DNA of 64,000 nt, taken from Tetrastigma voinierianum (taxonomy: Eukaryota > Streptophyta > Magnoliopsida > Vitales > Vitaceae). The stretch covers positions 682,001-746,000 of the forward strand of contig JAEQBH010000897.1 in the NCBI GenBank assembly GCA_016808115.1, read 5' to 3'. Each line of letters opens with the position of its first letter. Within the stretch, counting starts at the first letter, position 1. This document shows, one piece after another, positions 44,771-57,900 of the stretch. The translations under genes and the position numbers were made by a program. Under the pieces are notes generated by a model. That model was not told where the DNA came from and did not search any database. It saw only the letters and a program-made list of their open reading frames with translations.

Positions 44771-45340
44771 CTCCAAAAACTTAGTTACTTTTGTGAGAGA
44801 GTGCGGAGATGACCTCAACCCATTTTCCCAAAACATAAACTAATTTTCTTGAAAATTTTCGAAGGGAAAGAGGGATTTTTCACTCAAGTCAAACACCCTA
44901 AAAAGAAGAGAAAGAGTTTTGAGAGCAAAAGTGATAGCTGAGTATTGTTCTCTCTCCAAAAAGAAGAAAAAACGAAGTCCTTATGTATGAGATAAATCCT
45001 AGATCTAAGGGCTAAAAACTGATTTAAAAAACTGGATAAGTTGGATCGATCCAAAAATAAGTGGGATAGATCTAGAACCTGGAAAACAATTTATTAAAAG
45101 AGTTTTTCCCTCTTTTACAAATAAGGTTGAAACAAAAGTAATGAATAAATACTTAAAAGACAATTTTTTAGGGGTTGAGGAGAATCATCAACATAATAAT
45201 CAGTATTGTCCGTTAACAATCTCTTTTACTTAACCTTCAAAACAAGTAGCCCATGAGAGATTTAAACACTAAAGGAAAGGGAACACGATTGTCAGCGATT
45301 CCAGTCCACGACCGAATGGGGATCCGAGCCGTCAGGAGTT
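44771..45340. other. Unassigned sequence
   Basis: Beyond the pol truncation I see no coding region or element end. GAGAGCAAAAGTGATAGC and two CTCTCTCC tracts give it the look of a leader or LTR scrap on the minus strand, but this is not supportable. Confidence 0.4.
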
Positions 45341-46244
45341 CGAGACTACATCACCCCGGGACTCTTTACATTTTTTTTTTTTTCTCAAGGCCCCGAACTT
45401 GTGTACTGTGGGTATACAAACAATTTACGTAATAACAAAATCATTTACATGCACAAAGAACTACCACCGGAATTAGGTGTCCATCAAAATCTATACACAT
45501 GTACTAGAAGTCCCATTTACTTATGCAAATACTTATACATGTACATATCTATCTGAACATCGGAGAGATCGCGGAAAAGCAGTCTTGGTAGGCACCTATC
45601 TCTGAGATGGCCCGTCTTCTTCGGTGTGGAATGTCACATCCTTTTTATCTCCTCTTCAGTACCTGCAGTTAATTTCTACGTGCTAAGCTTTCGCGCTTAA
45701 GTAGGAACATATAAATGATAACGACCGATAACAATAATCGTCGCGTAATCTTTTTACATTTACTTTTCCTTATGCATATAAACGAAGTCTATTAGTATGT
45801 GACTTGACTCATATCCTGTACACATGTAGGTTTTTTATCCCTTTCGGGTTGCACCTCATTTATCACGGCATTGACCATTAGTAAATCCCTTTTAGCAATT
45901 ACATTTCGCGATCGGGGCGCTGTTTTAATTCTTTTAGTTTTCGTTTTATTAAATTTTCGTTTTCAAAAGTGTCGCGACCCGAATCCCCGACTCAACCCGG
46001 TTGGCGGATCCAAGCCGGAGCCCGGTTTACTTCGGCATTTTCAATTATCTTCTCAAAACATTTTGTTTGGTTTTATTAAATTTTAGACTTTTTAATTACG
46101 CGAAAGCATTTCATTTTGGGCAAGTCCATTAATATTTACATTTAGCAAAATGCATTTACAAAATAATGCCTTATTACAATGTTTGCGTAATGTATAAAAT
46201 ACTTATACAAATACATTTTTTATATCATTTTTCGCTCTTCGGTT

Positions 46245-46870
46245 TGTGATTTCACATATGGCTATAGAGTCAACATTCACGTGATTCGATTGGTGAATCA
46301 CACATCTGTTATCATTCAATAGCAATATGATCTCACATTCAATAATGCAATCTCATATGACTATAGAAGTCAACATTCATAATGATTCAGTTGGTAGATC
46401 TTGTCACATTTGTCGACCGATGGCAATGTGATCATTCAATATTGCAATCTCACATATGACTATAAGTCAACATTCATGGCCCGATTCCGTTGGTGAATCA
46501 CATCTGTTTACGTATTCGATGCCAATGTGATCTCATTCTAATATTGCAATTTCATATGACTATAGAAGTCAGCATTCCACGACAAATTCAGTTGGTAGAT
46601 CACATCCTGTTTATCATTGTTAGTGCGATTATGATCTCATTCAATATTGCAATTTCACATATGACTAGAAGTCGACATTCCGCGACCAGATTCGATTGGT
46701 GAATCACATCTGTTGTCATTCGATAGCAATGTGATCTCACATTCAATATTGCAATTTCACACGCATGACTAGAAGTCAGCATTCCACGATAGATTAGGTT
46801 AGTGAATCTGTCACTGTTTGTCATTACATTAGCAATTTGATTTCACATTCCAATATTTACGATTACCTTA
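46245..46870. repeat. Six-copy ~100-bp tandem array
   Basis: CATATGACTATAGAAGTCA-type units start at 46255, 46354, 46453, 46553, 46658 and 46762 (periods 99, 99, 100, 105, 104). Each unit continues with ACATTC, TTGGTGAATCACATCTG, GCAATGTGATCTCA and CAATATTGCAATTTCA. Units differ by substitutions and small indels. Confidence 0.92.
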
Positions 46871-47021
46871 ATGCGGTCGATTTAGTGAATCAGTCATGTT
46901 AGTCATTCTCAATAATACATTTCAAATCAATTTACTTTTTATGCGGTAATTTCACTTAGTTCAAATACACGCACACATACATATATTTGACAAACATTTG
47001 AATACTTATTAATTCAAATCG

Positions 47022-47034
47022 ATATATATATGTA

Positions 47035-47077
<43 letters not shown>

Positions 47078-47098
47078 CTATATATATATATATATATT
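47022..47098. repeat. (AT)n microsatellite
   Basis: About 77 bp of AT repeats with G and C interruptions. Confidence 0.95.
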
Positions 47099-48674
47099 TC
47101 ACAAATATAACTCATAACCGATCATAATCACATTACATCTTCATATCATTGAAGTAGATCTACCGGGCCTTTATCTATTCGCAGCCTTAATTGGCTATCA
47201 TTCCATTCATGTATTTCCTATCATTTGTTATCTTTTACAGTTGTATGTGATAATAGTGCCTAACTTAACCATATTATGTGTTCATGACGTATTGCCTTTC
47301 ATGTTCATGTTCATGTTTCAGTTCATTTTCATTTTTCATATCATATTCATGTTTCATGAACACATTTATACATACTGCATTTCTTGTTCATATCTACATC
47401 CTTTCTTACCATGTATTTCAATTAGCTTTAACCAAGCGATTAGTACACTTGGTACAACAATTCAATTTTCAGACAAGATGTAGGCACCAAATGCCATTAA
47501 ATAGCATATGGTTAGATTCTAGATATTAGGCTTTTCATAGACTCCAAGAATACCGCAATGGAGTCTTGAAGGAGTTATGCAAGTTGCAAGCCGTGACAAA
47601 TCAGCAACTACGGCTGCGTGATAGCAACAACCACCGTCTTTTGTCATTTTCAGGGGTCTGCTTCATTTTGACACTGGTTCAACTGTACTCCTTTGAAGCT
47701 AAGGTGCTAAGGAGTTTCTTACCTCCAGCTGAATCACTTTAAATCAGACACCGAAACTCAAGGTATGTCTAAACAACAACCCGGACTTCTCAAATTAAAC
47801 TGAACCAGGAAATTGAAGCCCGAACATAACCCCACTTTGAGTGAATTTCTGGAACACTTAGAGTCAGAATTTGAAGGTGCCTATTTCAGGATGTTTGGTT
47901 CTCCTTGAAGTCTAGTTTAATTAGAAACTTGAATCACTCAAATCGGATCAGAGATGACCAAGTTATGGCCCGAAATGCAAACTAACATCCAAAATAGAGG
48001 CGTTAGGTCTACCGTCACGGTACAATGAATGAACCTGTCCAGTACGGTACCACTATGTTTAGTACGGTACCCTGAAATTTCCCCAGAATGGTGGTTTTTT
48101 CTCCCATTTTTCCATATTTTCTACCCAAATCAACTCAATAATCAATATACCTTCAAAAACCACTCCTATTATTCATCTTGCCAACCTCAATTATACTCAA
48201 TCATCTTTCAATACATATATTTCTTCAAAAAACCTTTCATGAATTACTCTCAAAGCAACTCTAATATAGGTATGCTTTAGCCATACGACCAAACACAAGG
48301 ATTAGTTAGGGTTTGTTCTAACCCCAAAGCTCGTTCGCGGCAAACCATGAATCCGACCTCGAAGGAGAGTTCCACATTCTTCTTGTACCATTTAGGGTTT
48401 TACCAGCCTTGCAGCCATAACTTTAGGGTTAGGATGAAGTCTAACAAAGCCCTAGGTTGAAAACCATAGAAATCCTTACCATGGTCAAATACACATAATC
48501 CCATATTACAAAATTTCATAATTTCCATGCCCAATGTTAGAATCCATCCCTGAGGAATTCATTCTAGGGTTAGGTTTCTTACAACCCACAACCCACAAAC
48601 ATGTATCCATACAAAACTATACAAAGTTCCATACTCATAGTCATAGTTCCATACCTTATATATCTGGCAAACAC

Positions 48675-48750
48675 TTCTTTCTTCTTTCTTCTTCTTCTTC
48701 TTCTTCTCTTCTCTTCTTATTCTTCTCTTCTCTTCTCTTCTCTTCTCTTA
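48675..48750. repeat. (TTC)n/(TCTCT)n microsatellite
   Basis: A pyrimidine-only tract: TTC units followed by TCTCT units. Serine/leucine-rich frames across it are artefacts. Confidence 0.92.
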
Positions 48751-49430
48751 TGTGGGAGCCCTCACTCCCTTTTTCAAAGTGAGAAAAATCTCCTCTTAAG
48801 AGACCAATTTGGTCTCATCTTATCCACTTCCTTAAGGCCACATTTGGAAAGCCAATTTTTTTGGCTTAGTTTCTACATTACCTTTATTTAGCCCTTCCAT
48901 TCTCTTCTATTTGCATCACGCTCATCCTATATTCTAGTTGGCCTATCAAACAGCTTTATGACTGTGGATCCTTCTTTTACATTTTTGGTCTCTCAAAAAT
49001 GAGAGACCAATTAACCTTATCCATCTTTTTGAGTTAAGGTCATGTTTGACCTTTGCATTTTTAACTTCTTTTTCTCATTTTTGCATTTAGGTCCTTTAAC
49101 TCATTATTATTCTCAATCTAACTGATTCAATTTCTATTTTGGCATACAATCTTATGACATTATTACCCGTAGGTCCTAAATTCGTAAATGACCAATTTAC
49201 CCTTGTCTTTCCCATTTATGACCACTAGGTCCTCAAGTGGTAAATTACATATTTACCCTTTTGCTCTCTTATTAATTTCCAGTTCTATCGTTTTATTTCC
49301 GAAAAATTCCATTTAGCTTTTAATATACTGAAGCAAGTCAGAAAATTATAAATTTATATTTAGGAATATTACAATGTGAGAATTTGTCCTAAACCCACTC
49401 AACCCTAACTAAGTACTCACACTTTTTAAA

Positions 49431-52400
49431 CACTACTACAAAAAAATCAAATTTATGATGCTTCTAGAAAAACGTCATTGATAGAAATTTGTAGATAGAT
49501 ACAATGTCGTTTCTAAACCATGACATTGAAAGGGAGCATCATAGTCCCTTAATTATATATATTTAAGCCTTCTTTCCACAATTGAATTAAAAAAAAAACC
49601 CCTAGCCTCAACCCAATACCCTTGCAAAAATTCCCTTCAAAACCCTTGTTTTTTTTAATCCCACATAAAAAATTCAAACTGAGCGAGTTCTTCGCAAATT
49701 TTGATCATTTGCCCTTTAAAAGCCAAGATTACTATCAAGGATCCTCGATGAGAAGAGTTCAGAGACGGAAATAACAACCATCATTGTGGTTTGCATTGTT
49801 CTTCTTCTATAAGTTTTTGTATTTATGCAAGATCGATTTTTTTTAGATGTGAAGGTTTGATTTGTATAAAGTAGAGGTGGGGAGTTGAGGCATGTTAACC
49901 GGAGACAGAAGGTTTATAGAGAAATTCTTCTTCCCCAAATACTTGATGCTTCCTCACATGTCTTAGTCTAGGGTTTATGCTTTCTCTGCTACTTCCAACC
50001 TCAAGCTAGTGGCAAGCACAAGACCACCACAATAGCTTCCACTATGATGAAGCTCTAGCTAAAAATTTGCTTCATGATTTATCCGCTGCTCAAGTTCTAG
50101 GATGCCCCAGTTGACTGACGAGACCCGAGCCAGGTTTTGGGCAATAAAACCCATAAAAGAGAAATGTAATTCTTTTTCCTTATTTTTTAATTAGGTTTTT
50201 CAATATTTATGGAGATTAGGGAAACCGAAATTAAGGGTTTCCATTATTTGTTTCGTTTATTTTTAATTTCTTTTAAAACAACCACAGTCTCCATTCACGA
50301 GAGTTGCAAGTTATGGTTCATTATATTCAAAATATAAAGCAGATCACATTTTACGAATCGTTTTGGAAACTACAGTGTTAATGGCCTTGATGTTATGCTT
50401 GACATTTGGAGCATATAGGAAAATACATCTAAACCGAGAAAATGAGGAGAGTAAGTAATCCTTTGGATTCTAATTAACATTTCTATAAGTTCATCCCTAA
50501 TACACATCCTTGATTGGGCTTGTAAGAAGAAATTATGCATGTGTTTCTTTCTTTTATTTTTTATTTTATGTTTTATTTTTTATTTAAAATTGAAGTATAA
50601 AAGAAAAACCCAGTCACTATTCAGTAGGAAAAATGAAAGTAAACAACTATAAGTAAAAATATTAGATGTTAGTGATTAAAGTTAATAGTAATATAGCCTA
50701 AAAAGTGAAATATTTTTTCAAAAAATGGAATCAATACAAAATTATTCTATTATTATAAATAAAAATATTTCTAAATTACATTCTCATTTTAAATTCGGAC
50801 ATAACAAAAAAGAAGCTAAACTAAGCTTGATATGTATATAGTGTTGAATCTAAGAAGTGGGGTTGAGATTTTATCATTTGGACATTTCTCCTCCAATTCA
50901 TTCTTATTATTCCTTTTTAGCTTTAATTATAGTATAATGACTTGAAATACAGAACAACAGCCTATATTAAGTTTTAAAGGTTTGACATTTGTGTCTGCCA
51001 AATATCATGTCAATGAGAAACATAACCAAGATTAACCTTAATGTTCTTATAAAATGAAACAAACTGATTGAAGGTAAAGTTGGCAGCCAGTCCATAGGTT
51101 CTAGCGACACAAATTTTGCCAGGAGTGAAGTTGCTAAGGTAGTGGATTGAGGGAAAATTAAAATAAAATTATCTTGGATGACTATATGATATTTCTTAGG
51201 AAAGTGATGCTTTATGGCATAATGATCATTATGGTTTGAAGTCAAATGACTGAGATGTCAACCATAATAAAGCGTTTGCACCTTTGTACTTGGAAAGCTA
51301 TTGCCCAAGTGCTTCCCTAGAGGAGATCTCCTGTGGGCATCTTTTTTTTTTTTTAATTTGATGGTTGCTCTATGTGAAGATTAGGGGTGTATTAAGATAT
51401 CACGGTGATATCTTGCTACAATCTACTTTAAAACAATTAGACTACTTTTATTTTTTAGATTGATTTTATCCATTGAAAGAGATTTTTTTTTTTCCTTTTG
51501 GAAGGCTCCCTATTGGCTAAATCTTTATGATGTTAAATTTTTGGTGGAGGATGATTTTGCTAATGTTATCTCTTGGATATCAATACAATATACACCCCGT
51601 AAATGATATTGATACTTAGAACTTGGATTTTAACATTTATGCCATGCAATAGCTATATGTAACTTATCTCCTAGCTAAATAGGTGAATTATTTGGAGTTA
51701 CTATCCTTGAAGGGATGGTATTTGTAACTAGTAGAGGAACAATTCAACTGTGATCATCCAATGGGTAATCTCACCATTTCATGTGAAGTTGCTTTCATTG
51801 ATCTCACCTTTTGACTGAATGTTATGTGAGTGATGTAAAAGTAAGATTAGCAGCCTCTACAATTTTGTTATGAGTTTTTTGATTTTTTTTCTAGTATTAT
51901 ATTTTCTAGTGAATGTAAGGAGTTGCATAAGGCCATCCTATAAATTTTCTTTTTCCTTGCAAGTGGAAGAGCAAGCAATCCTACCCTTTCCTTTTCAACT
52001 CACATAATTCATCTAAAGGGTATCCATTCTCTTTTTAGATTCTTCCTTAAACTCATTTTGGTTTTTCAATGGCACTAGCTTAAAAGAGATTGGCTTGCTT
52101 GAACAAAGAGGAAATCTAGAGAACTATGACTAGTATTTTTTGAAATACTCTTCTGAAAACTATAAATAAGAGGTTGATTGTACTAACTTGCAGGAGTAAG
52201 ACATTATGTTCACCATAGCTTCTTGCTAATCTTATTGGTTCATATTAGATTAAGTTATTGTTGTGAGGACTGGATTAGAAGTTGTTGGTTTTACTCATTA
52301 TCAAGATTAATCCTAACCTACTAGTGACTCCCAGAGGGAGTCTAAAAATAATCTAGCTCTACAATTCTCTAATGGGTGGACTGAAGCATTATTGCAAAAT

Positions 52401-54768
52401 CTGGCTTGCTGAAATGGCTATAATTGATAATGTTTATTGGTTGAAATAGCAATCTCTTGTAGAAGCCAATGTTCCTAATTGAATCTTATAACATATCTAA
52501 TTTTTGTTTGGTTTGTTATAGTGCTCCTTTTGCATCATACATGTTGTAGAAACAAGCTCTTTACAATGAAATGTCGTTGTAAATATTGTGGAATAGTTGT
52601 GTTTTCCCCGAAAATTTTGGTCCTAAGAAAACAAAGTATTCTTATGGTCTTCTTTGTAATAAGGATGTGGATATATGCCATGCAGTGGTCATTGCCCTAC
52701 GTTTTGTCTCTACACTGAGGTTAGTAGTGGATTTAGTTTTTCCATTGGCCAGCTTCATGCAGATTTCCATTTCACTTCTATTTTCCATCATACACTTTTA
52801 GCCCAACCGTTTGACACCAGGCAATATAATAATACCAATCTAAATTCCTTATTCCTTTCTATTGTCTTAAGGGAGAAAGTAGAAAATTATGATATTGAGC
52901 TAAAATATTTGATATACTGGTTGGTAAATATCTTTTTCTTTCACTAGTTTCTAAAGAACCAAACACAACTGTAGGCTAGTTTGCCACCTTGTTATTTATG
53001 CAAAATTTATGATTATGGTCGACTTCTTCCTTTTTTTCGTGTTCCTTTTTCTGTGTGTGTGATGTATCCTATTTTAGATTATCTATGATTGCTCATATAC
53101 TTGGCTACAAGTATTCTTCAAAAGTTGTTGTTCCATGTTGAAGTTGTTTGGCATAAGAGAAACCGAACAACCTTGGATCAACTCAACATTAAAAGTTTGT
53201 GATAGCTCAAAATTTCTTTAGCGTTTTCAAAAAGCAAAACGCAACCTTAGTGTTTTTGTTATTTAATGCATGAAATAAAAGAGGAAGGAATTAAATCTTT
53301 TAATTTAATTAGATTTTCATTTAATATGATTGAGTCCAAATCAAAACAAAAAATATTCTATACTTCAGCTATAGTAGTTTAATGGCTTCCTTTGCTAAAA
53401 ATAGTTAAGAATTATTCATTTAAATTATATTCTATGTATATGAGGAAAAAATGCTTTGTTATTTTTAAGCACTTCTTTATAATTTATCCATGTTTGTAAC
53501 ACTTATTTATTTTATTATGTATGTATTATATTTTCTTTTCAAATTTTCAAGAACTAAGCTTTAATGCGTATTTCATATATATGAAATCAGTTGAGACATC
53601 TAATATCTAGTTTTTACTAATAGGAGATCAAAATCAACGATCATATGATCAAGCTTAAATCATGTGATACTCATTGAGCACATATAAGTTTGCTTCTTAT
53701 ATAATTTTCTATTGTTGTATTTATTTATTAATTTTTGAATGATTTGATAGTAAAGCCAAATGAAAAAAATATTATTTTCTTTTTCTCGCAGGCAATCAGT
53801 TTCCTTTCCGCACATTTATGGGTCAATCAGACCTCCTGTACACACTCCGGCTTGTCTCTCTGCCCGACGGACCTCAAAAAAGCTATTATTTCAATTTTAG
53901 GTCGATATATTTTTCTAATTTGTGAGAACATCTTGAGGATAGGACAGCATGATGTAGCTCGGATACGACAATCCTTCATATTAGTTTTTTTTATGTTTTT
54001 GTGCGCTATTATTTTGTTTTGGTTTCATACACTTTTATGTACTATTTAGCACAGTCGAAATTTTTTTAGCGTTTATTAATTTATTTCTTTGCAAATGAAT
54101 TTTAGTAACCTTTCAGATAGAAAAATAATTTTGTGATGATTCATGAAATATCAAACTCTATCAGATGAATTGAACTAACTTTATTTCCACATTTTCATAG
54201 TCACGAAGATCTCATGTGGTGATTTTTATGGAGCAGCACTCTCCCTTGCAAGATCCTCAAATACCAACAAATTATAGAACATTTTGTATTTCTACTTATA
54301 GAATCTATGAAACTTGTTGGGAATATGTTATAAATGTAATTTTGGATCAATGTATGAATATATAGTTTTTTTTCCTTATCCATATGACTTTGATATAGTT
54401 TTTTTATTATCTATATATCTTTTTCATATTTTGCTTATATTTTCAATAGTGCTGGGAGGATGTTATATTAGGATTTTTAACCAATTAAATAAATACAAAT
54501 AGATTTTAAATGTATAAGAAAAGATAATGACACTTATAATGATATATGGTTTGAAATAACATGAATCATGTGGCCTTTCGTATTATAAAGTGTCATAGTT
54601 AAGATCTTAGATTGAAACTTCATGTTAATAGAGAACGACACTTATAATGAGTGCATTGTGTCTAAACATATACAATGACAATTGAGACCATGATGTTTTA
54701 ACGAAGCGTTATTGTAACTCTTCAATGACGTAGTAAACACGTCATTGATTAACTTTTTCCTTATAGTG
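49431..54768. mobile_element. Second candidate CACTA element
   Basis: The left end is CACTACTACAAAAAAATC (49431) and the right end TTTTTCCTTATAGTG (54754-54768); both start CACTA on their own strand. Both sides carry AAA (49428-49430 and 54769-54771), a fitting 3-bp duplication. Just inside both ends are repeated ACGTCATTGAT / CAATGACGT and GACATT/AATGAC units (49472-49540; 54650-54745), as in CACTA subterminal regions. No transposase is visible; the body is AT-rich with only short frames, so it would be non-autonomous. The terminal match is short and AAA is common in this DNA, which limits confidence. Confidence 0.55.
51270..52950 (+). other. Weak coding-like patches inside the second CACTA element
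   Basis: A + strand stretch near 51505-51590 reads EAPYWLNLYDVKFLVEDDFA and NVISWIS, which is faintly like the end of a plant RNase H-type domain. Frames at 52479-52947 include one of 90 codons without recognisable motif. Neither supports a named gene. Confidence 0.2.
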
Positions 54769-54795
54769 AAAGAAAATTGCTAAATATTTAATTTT

Positions 54796-55103
54796 GAGAA
54801 AATTAGTATTATAATCTTGAACTTTTATGACTTTTGCATTTAAATCATAAACAAAAAGTTTGTGTTTTAAATATAACAACTTTCATGAATTTTGTTTTTA
54901 CTGCTCTGAAATGGCTTGAACCTCTGCCTTAGCCAACGTAGCACAGTGAAATGATGTCGTTTTCATACTAGAACTATAATTAAAATTAAAGTTAGGGATA
55001 TAAAAAAAATTCATGAAAGTTGCTATATTTAAAAAGCAAACTTTTTGTTCGGGATTTAAATGCAAAAGTCATGAAACTCTAGGATTTTAATACTAATTTT
55101 CCC
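54796..55103. mobile_element. Foldback MITE, Mutator type
   Basis: A 308-bp element has terminal inverted repeats of about 100 bp. The left arm GAAAATTAGTATTATAATC.. is mirrored by ..GATTTTAATACTAATTTTC at the right end. Both arms contain ATGACTTTTGCATTTAAATC, AACAAAAAGTTTG and AACTTTCATGAATTT in opposite orientation. It is flanked by TTTAATTTT (54787-54795) and TTTAACTTT (55104-55112), a 9-bp duplication with one mismatch. Long arms with a 9-bp duplication are the Mutator-family pattern. There is no coding sequence. Confidence 0.88.
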
Positions 55104-55480
55104 TTTAACTTTTTACTATAATTACGGTTAATTATATTACAAATATCTTATTATACTAAAAATATCCATAAAATTTTCATTTTTATTTATTTTATTATTA
55201 TTAAAGCCTCTCTATATTCTCATAAATTTTAACTAATTTTAACTAATTTTTATTTCATCAATATTTTGACAAAATATAGCGATATATAAATATTATTCAA
55301 GTCTTAGTAATATATAAATCGATATTCATCTAGGTATCTACTATTCTAATATGTTTAGATAGATAACATAAATATTTCTTACCTGCTCATACTACCAAAT
55401 CATCTCATACTAATAATCTAAATAAACTAATTTAAAATCACTCTGTTTTGGTCATGATCGATCACTTAAGTAGCTTACCT

Positions 55481-55965
55481 TGTTAGAAAATTACGTTAAC
55501 CAATAACCTTCTTTATGTCTTGATCTAGATTAATGCGGAATGAAAATCAAGACTATAGATTATAGGTTCAGGAATTATACCTCCGGCCATGGTGTAGATC
55601 TAGGTGACCGCCTTGACTAGATCGAGAGGCGAAGTGAAGCCCCGCTGGATCCACGATCTTAGTCTTATAGCTACACCAAAGGCCTCCTCCTGACCATTGA
55701 CTCCTTCCTCTCTGGTGAACCACGGTTTCACGAGAACTAGATGGGATGAGAATGAGATGGCTTTCTCTCCCTTTTATAGTAAACCGGGTCGATGAGTTTT
55801 ACTGCAGATGATCTGGACCGTCCATCACTCCATCCCAGGATGTGGTAAAAGGAGTCAGGATCGAGCCTCACCACTTATCACATATGGGCCTAATAGTCAT
55901 TTACCCACCTTATCTTAATCACCCACTGCATAGAACTCCTGAGTTGGCCGTATAGAAAATCAGCA
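55481..55965 (-). mobile_element. 3' LTR of the second Ty1/copia element
   Basis: A 485-bp LTR reads, on the + strand, TGTTAGAAAATTACG to TATAGAAAATCAGCA, and matches the right LTR (61649-62117). It is preceded by TACCT (55476-55480), the left target duplication. On the minus strand it is preceded by a polypurine tract (CTAAGGGGAGAA, 55966-55977). Confidence 0.95.
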
Positions 55966-56169
55966 TTCTCCCCTTAGTTTCAACATTGTAGGTTTTAAAA
56001 ATATAATTTGTTTTAGAAAAGCAAAAAAAAAATAAATAATAATTTTTTGAATCATAGGGTGATAGTGAACATGAAAATTCTTTTATGGCCATACATTTAT
56101 TTTAGAAAACAATATGACAATTAAGCCCCACGAACCTTATGTGATATCTTTATATAAATGAATATCATA

Positions 56170-57000
56170 ATTACATGGCGTAGCGGTTATATTTTTGGAT
56201 GGCAAATACTTCCTTCCACAATCACAATGTGATTATTTAATCTTATTAGAACTGTGTAGTAGTAATTCTTTATGGTAGGCACTCCTCTTTAATGCAATAA
56301 AATCTCAAATATCTTTAGTATGTACACAAAATGAGATAAATTGAAATATTATTAAAATATCGGAAAATTCTGATAATGCTCCATGACCTTTAATCATGTC
56401 AAAAGGGAGTTCTAGTCCCATTCTATCAACATGACTTTTATCTGATTTTAGTGGGAGCCCTTTAGTCATGGGATCTGCTGCAAATGCGATGTGCCTATAT
56501 GCTGTTGATGATTTACTCTCTCTGGCGTTTCTCGCACCACGAGTACTTTATATCAATGTGCTTCTTTGCTGGCTCCACTTTGTGTTCTTGGAAGAACAAC
56601 GCAAACATTATCACAAAAAGAAGCTTTATTGGCTTAGGTGCCTGTATCCATCACTCTAAATACGAAGAAAAATTCTTCAACCATAATGCTGTTTTGTTGC
56701 TTCATAGCTCACGTGAGTCACGCCTCCATAGTCGGATCTTTGCAAAGAGTACGCGGTGCTTTTCCATGCTGCGCTGCACCAGCGGCTAACATAAAAATGT
56801 AGCGAAGTAGACTTCCCTCCCGAATCTTGGCGGCTTCTGAAATCTGCATCTGTATATCAATCAAATCCGGATGATCGGACTCTCTGTATATAAGCATATA
56901 GTCCTTGGTTCCTGGAATGTCGCGCATAACTTTCTTGGCGGTATCCGATGCTCTATCGGGATTACTTTGATATCTTCCCAACATTCCCATGGCCCAGTCA
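56170..57000 (-). pseudogene. Copia RNase H region
   Basis: The minus-strand frame 56718-56990 reads MLGRYQSNPDRASDTAKKVM, PGTKDYMLIYRESDHPDLID, then a shifted part and YIFMLAAGA. This is the RT-to-RNase H segment of copia elements, with the catalytic D region altered. Further 3' (56170-56700) the frames are very degraded. Confidence 0.8.
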
Positions 57001-57900
57001 CATTATATAGTCTAGTGCAAACCTCTAAATAGGCAATTTTATAAGCTACTGGTCATATGGAATATTCTTCATGGTTCCTAATTCCAAAATTCTTAGGACA
57101 TTATAATATTGAATTGTCACCCTTATGATAGGAGGCGAAGCTAGACCGGAACAATTTCTCATATTAAACCTTTCTAGAATTTTATTGATATAGGCCTTAG
57201 AGATAACGAGGATCTTTTAGATCTCTATGTATCTGATTCCTAAAACATAGGAAGCCTCCCTATATCTTTCATGTCAAAATTACGAGAGAGAAATCGTTTA
57301 GTCTCCCCTAATTAATCCCAAATTATTACTTGCAATGAAAATATCATCAACATACAGGGCCAGAAACGCGTGAATTTGCTCCCCCTTGCTGACCTTGATG
57401 TATATACATTTGATCTATATCTATTTTCCTCAAAACGAATGAGATAATGATATTGTGAAACCATATACCATTGCCGTGAAGCTTGTTTTAGCCGTATAGA
57501 CTTCTTTAGTTTGCGGACAAGATGATTACCTTTTAAAGAATGAATCCTTGGTGATCATGTATACTTCCTCCTCGAGTTCTGCATTCGGGAATGCCGTTTT
57601 GACATCCATCGATGCGACTAAATCAAATGAGCTACAGGGCCATGATTATCATAGTGAGTCCTTCTTGGAAATTGGAGAGAAGGTGTCATGATAATCAATG
57701 CCCTCCTTTTGAAGGAAACCTTTGGCAACAAGTCTTGCCTTATATCTTTCGATGTTACCAGAGGCATCAGTTTTGGTCTTATATAGACCCATGCGGCTCT
57801 TGCTTGCGAAAACCACGGTAACTCTACTACTAGATCCCGGACTTGATTGTTTGCCATTGAGTTTAATTCATCCTTCATTACGCATCGGACCATTTTGAAT
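57001..57900 (-). pseudogene. Copia reverse transcriptase
   Basis: On the minus strand: MKDELNSMANNQVRDLVVEL and the following residues to SLQFPRRTHYDNHGPVAHLI (57893-57618); MDVKTAFPNAELEEEVYMIT (57610-57550); LQV and RETKRFLSRNFDMKDIGR further 3' (57320-57230). Order fits the copia RT. The expected two-aspartate catalytic box near 57340 is not preserved in frame. Multiple frameshifts. Confidence 0.85.

Larger units (their letters stand above)
45340..49375 (-). mobile_element. LTR-like sequence, related to the solo LTR (minus strand)
   Basis: The right end reads TGTAATATTCCTAAATATAA on the minus strand at 49375, resembling an LTR start. It continues with stretches usual for plant gypsy LTRs (GGTAAATTGGTCATTTACGA near 49195, TTCGGAAATAAAACGATAG near 49300). 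The left part (near 45640-45690) on the minus strand reads GCTTAGCACG and GGTACTGAAGAGGA, matching the solo LTR near 21046-21085. No coding sequence is found between. The left boundary (~45340) and the ~4 kb size are uncertain; a tandem array and microsatellites have expanded it. No target duplication was found. Confidence 0.5.

Noticed and set aside
46245..46870. CRISPR-like regular repeat spacing
   Set aside because: The repeats are contiguous ~100-bp units without unique spacers, vary between copies, and lie in plant nuclear DNA with no cas genes.
48534..48891. Serine/leucine-rich frames near 48.7 kb
   Set aside because: They translate a (TTC)n/(TCTCT)n microsatellite.
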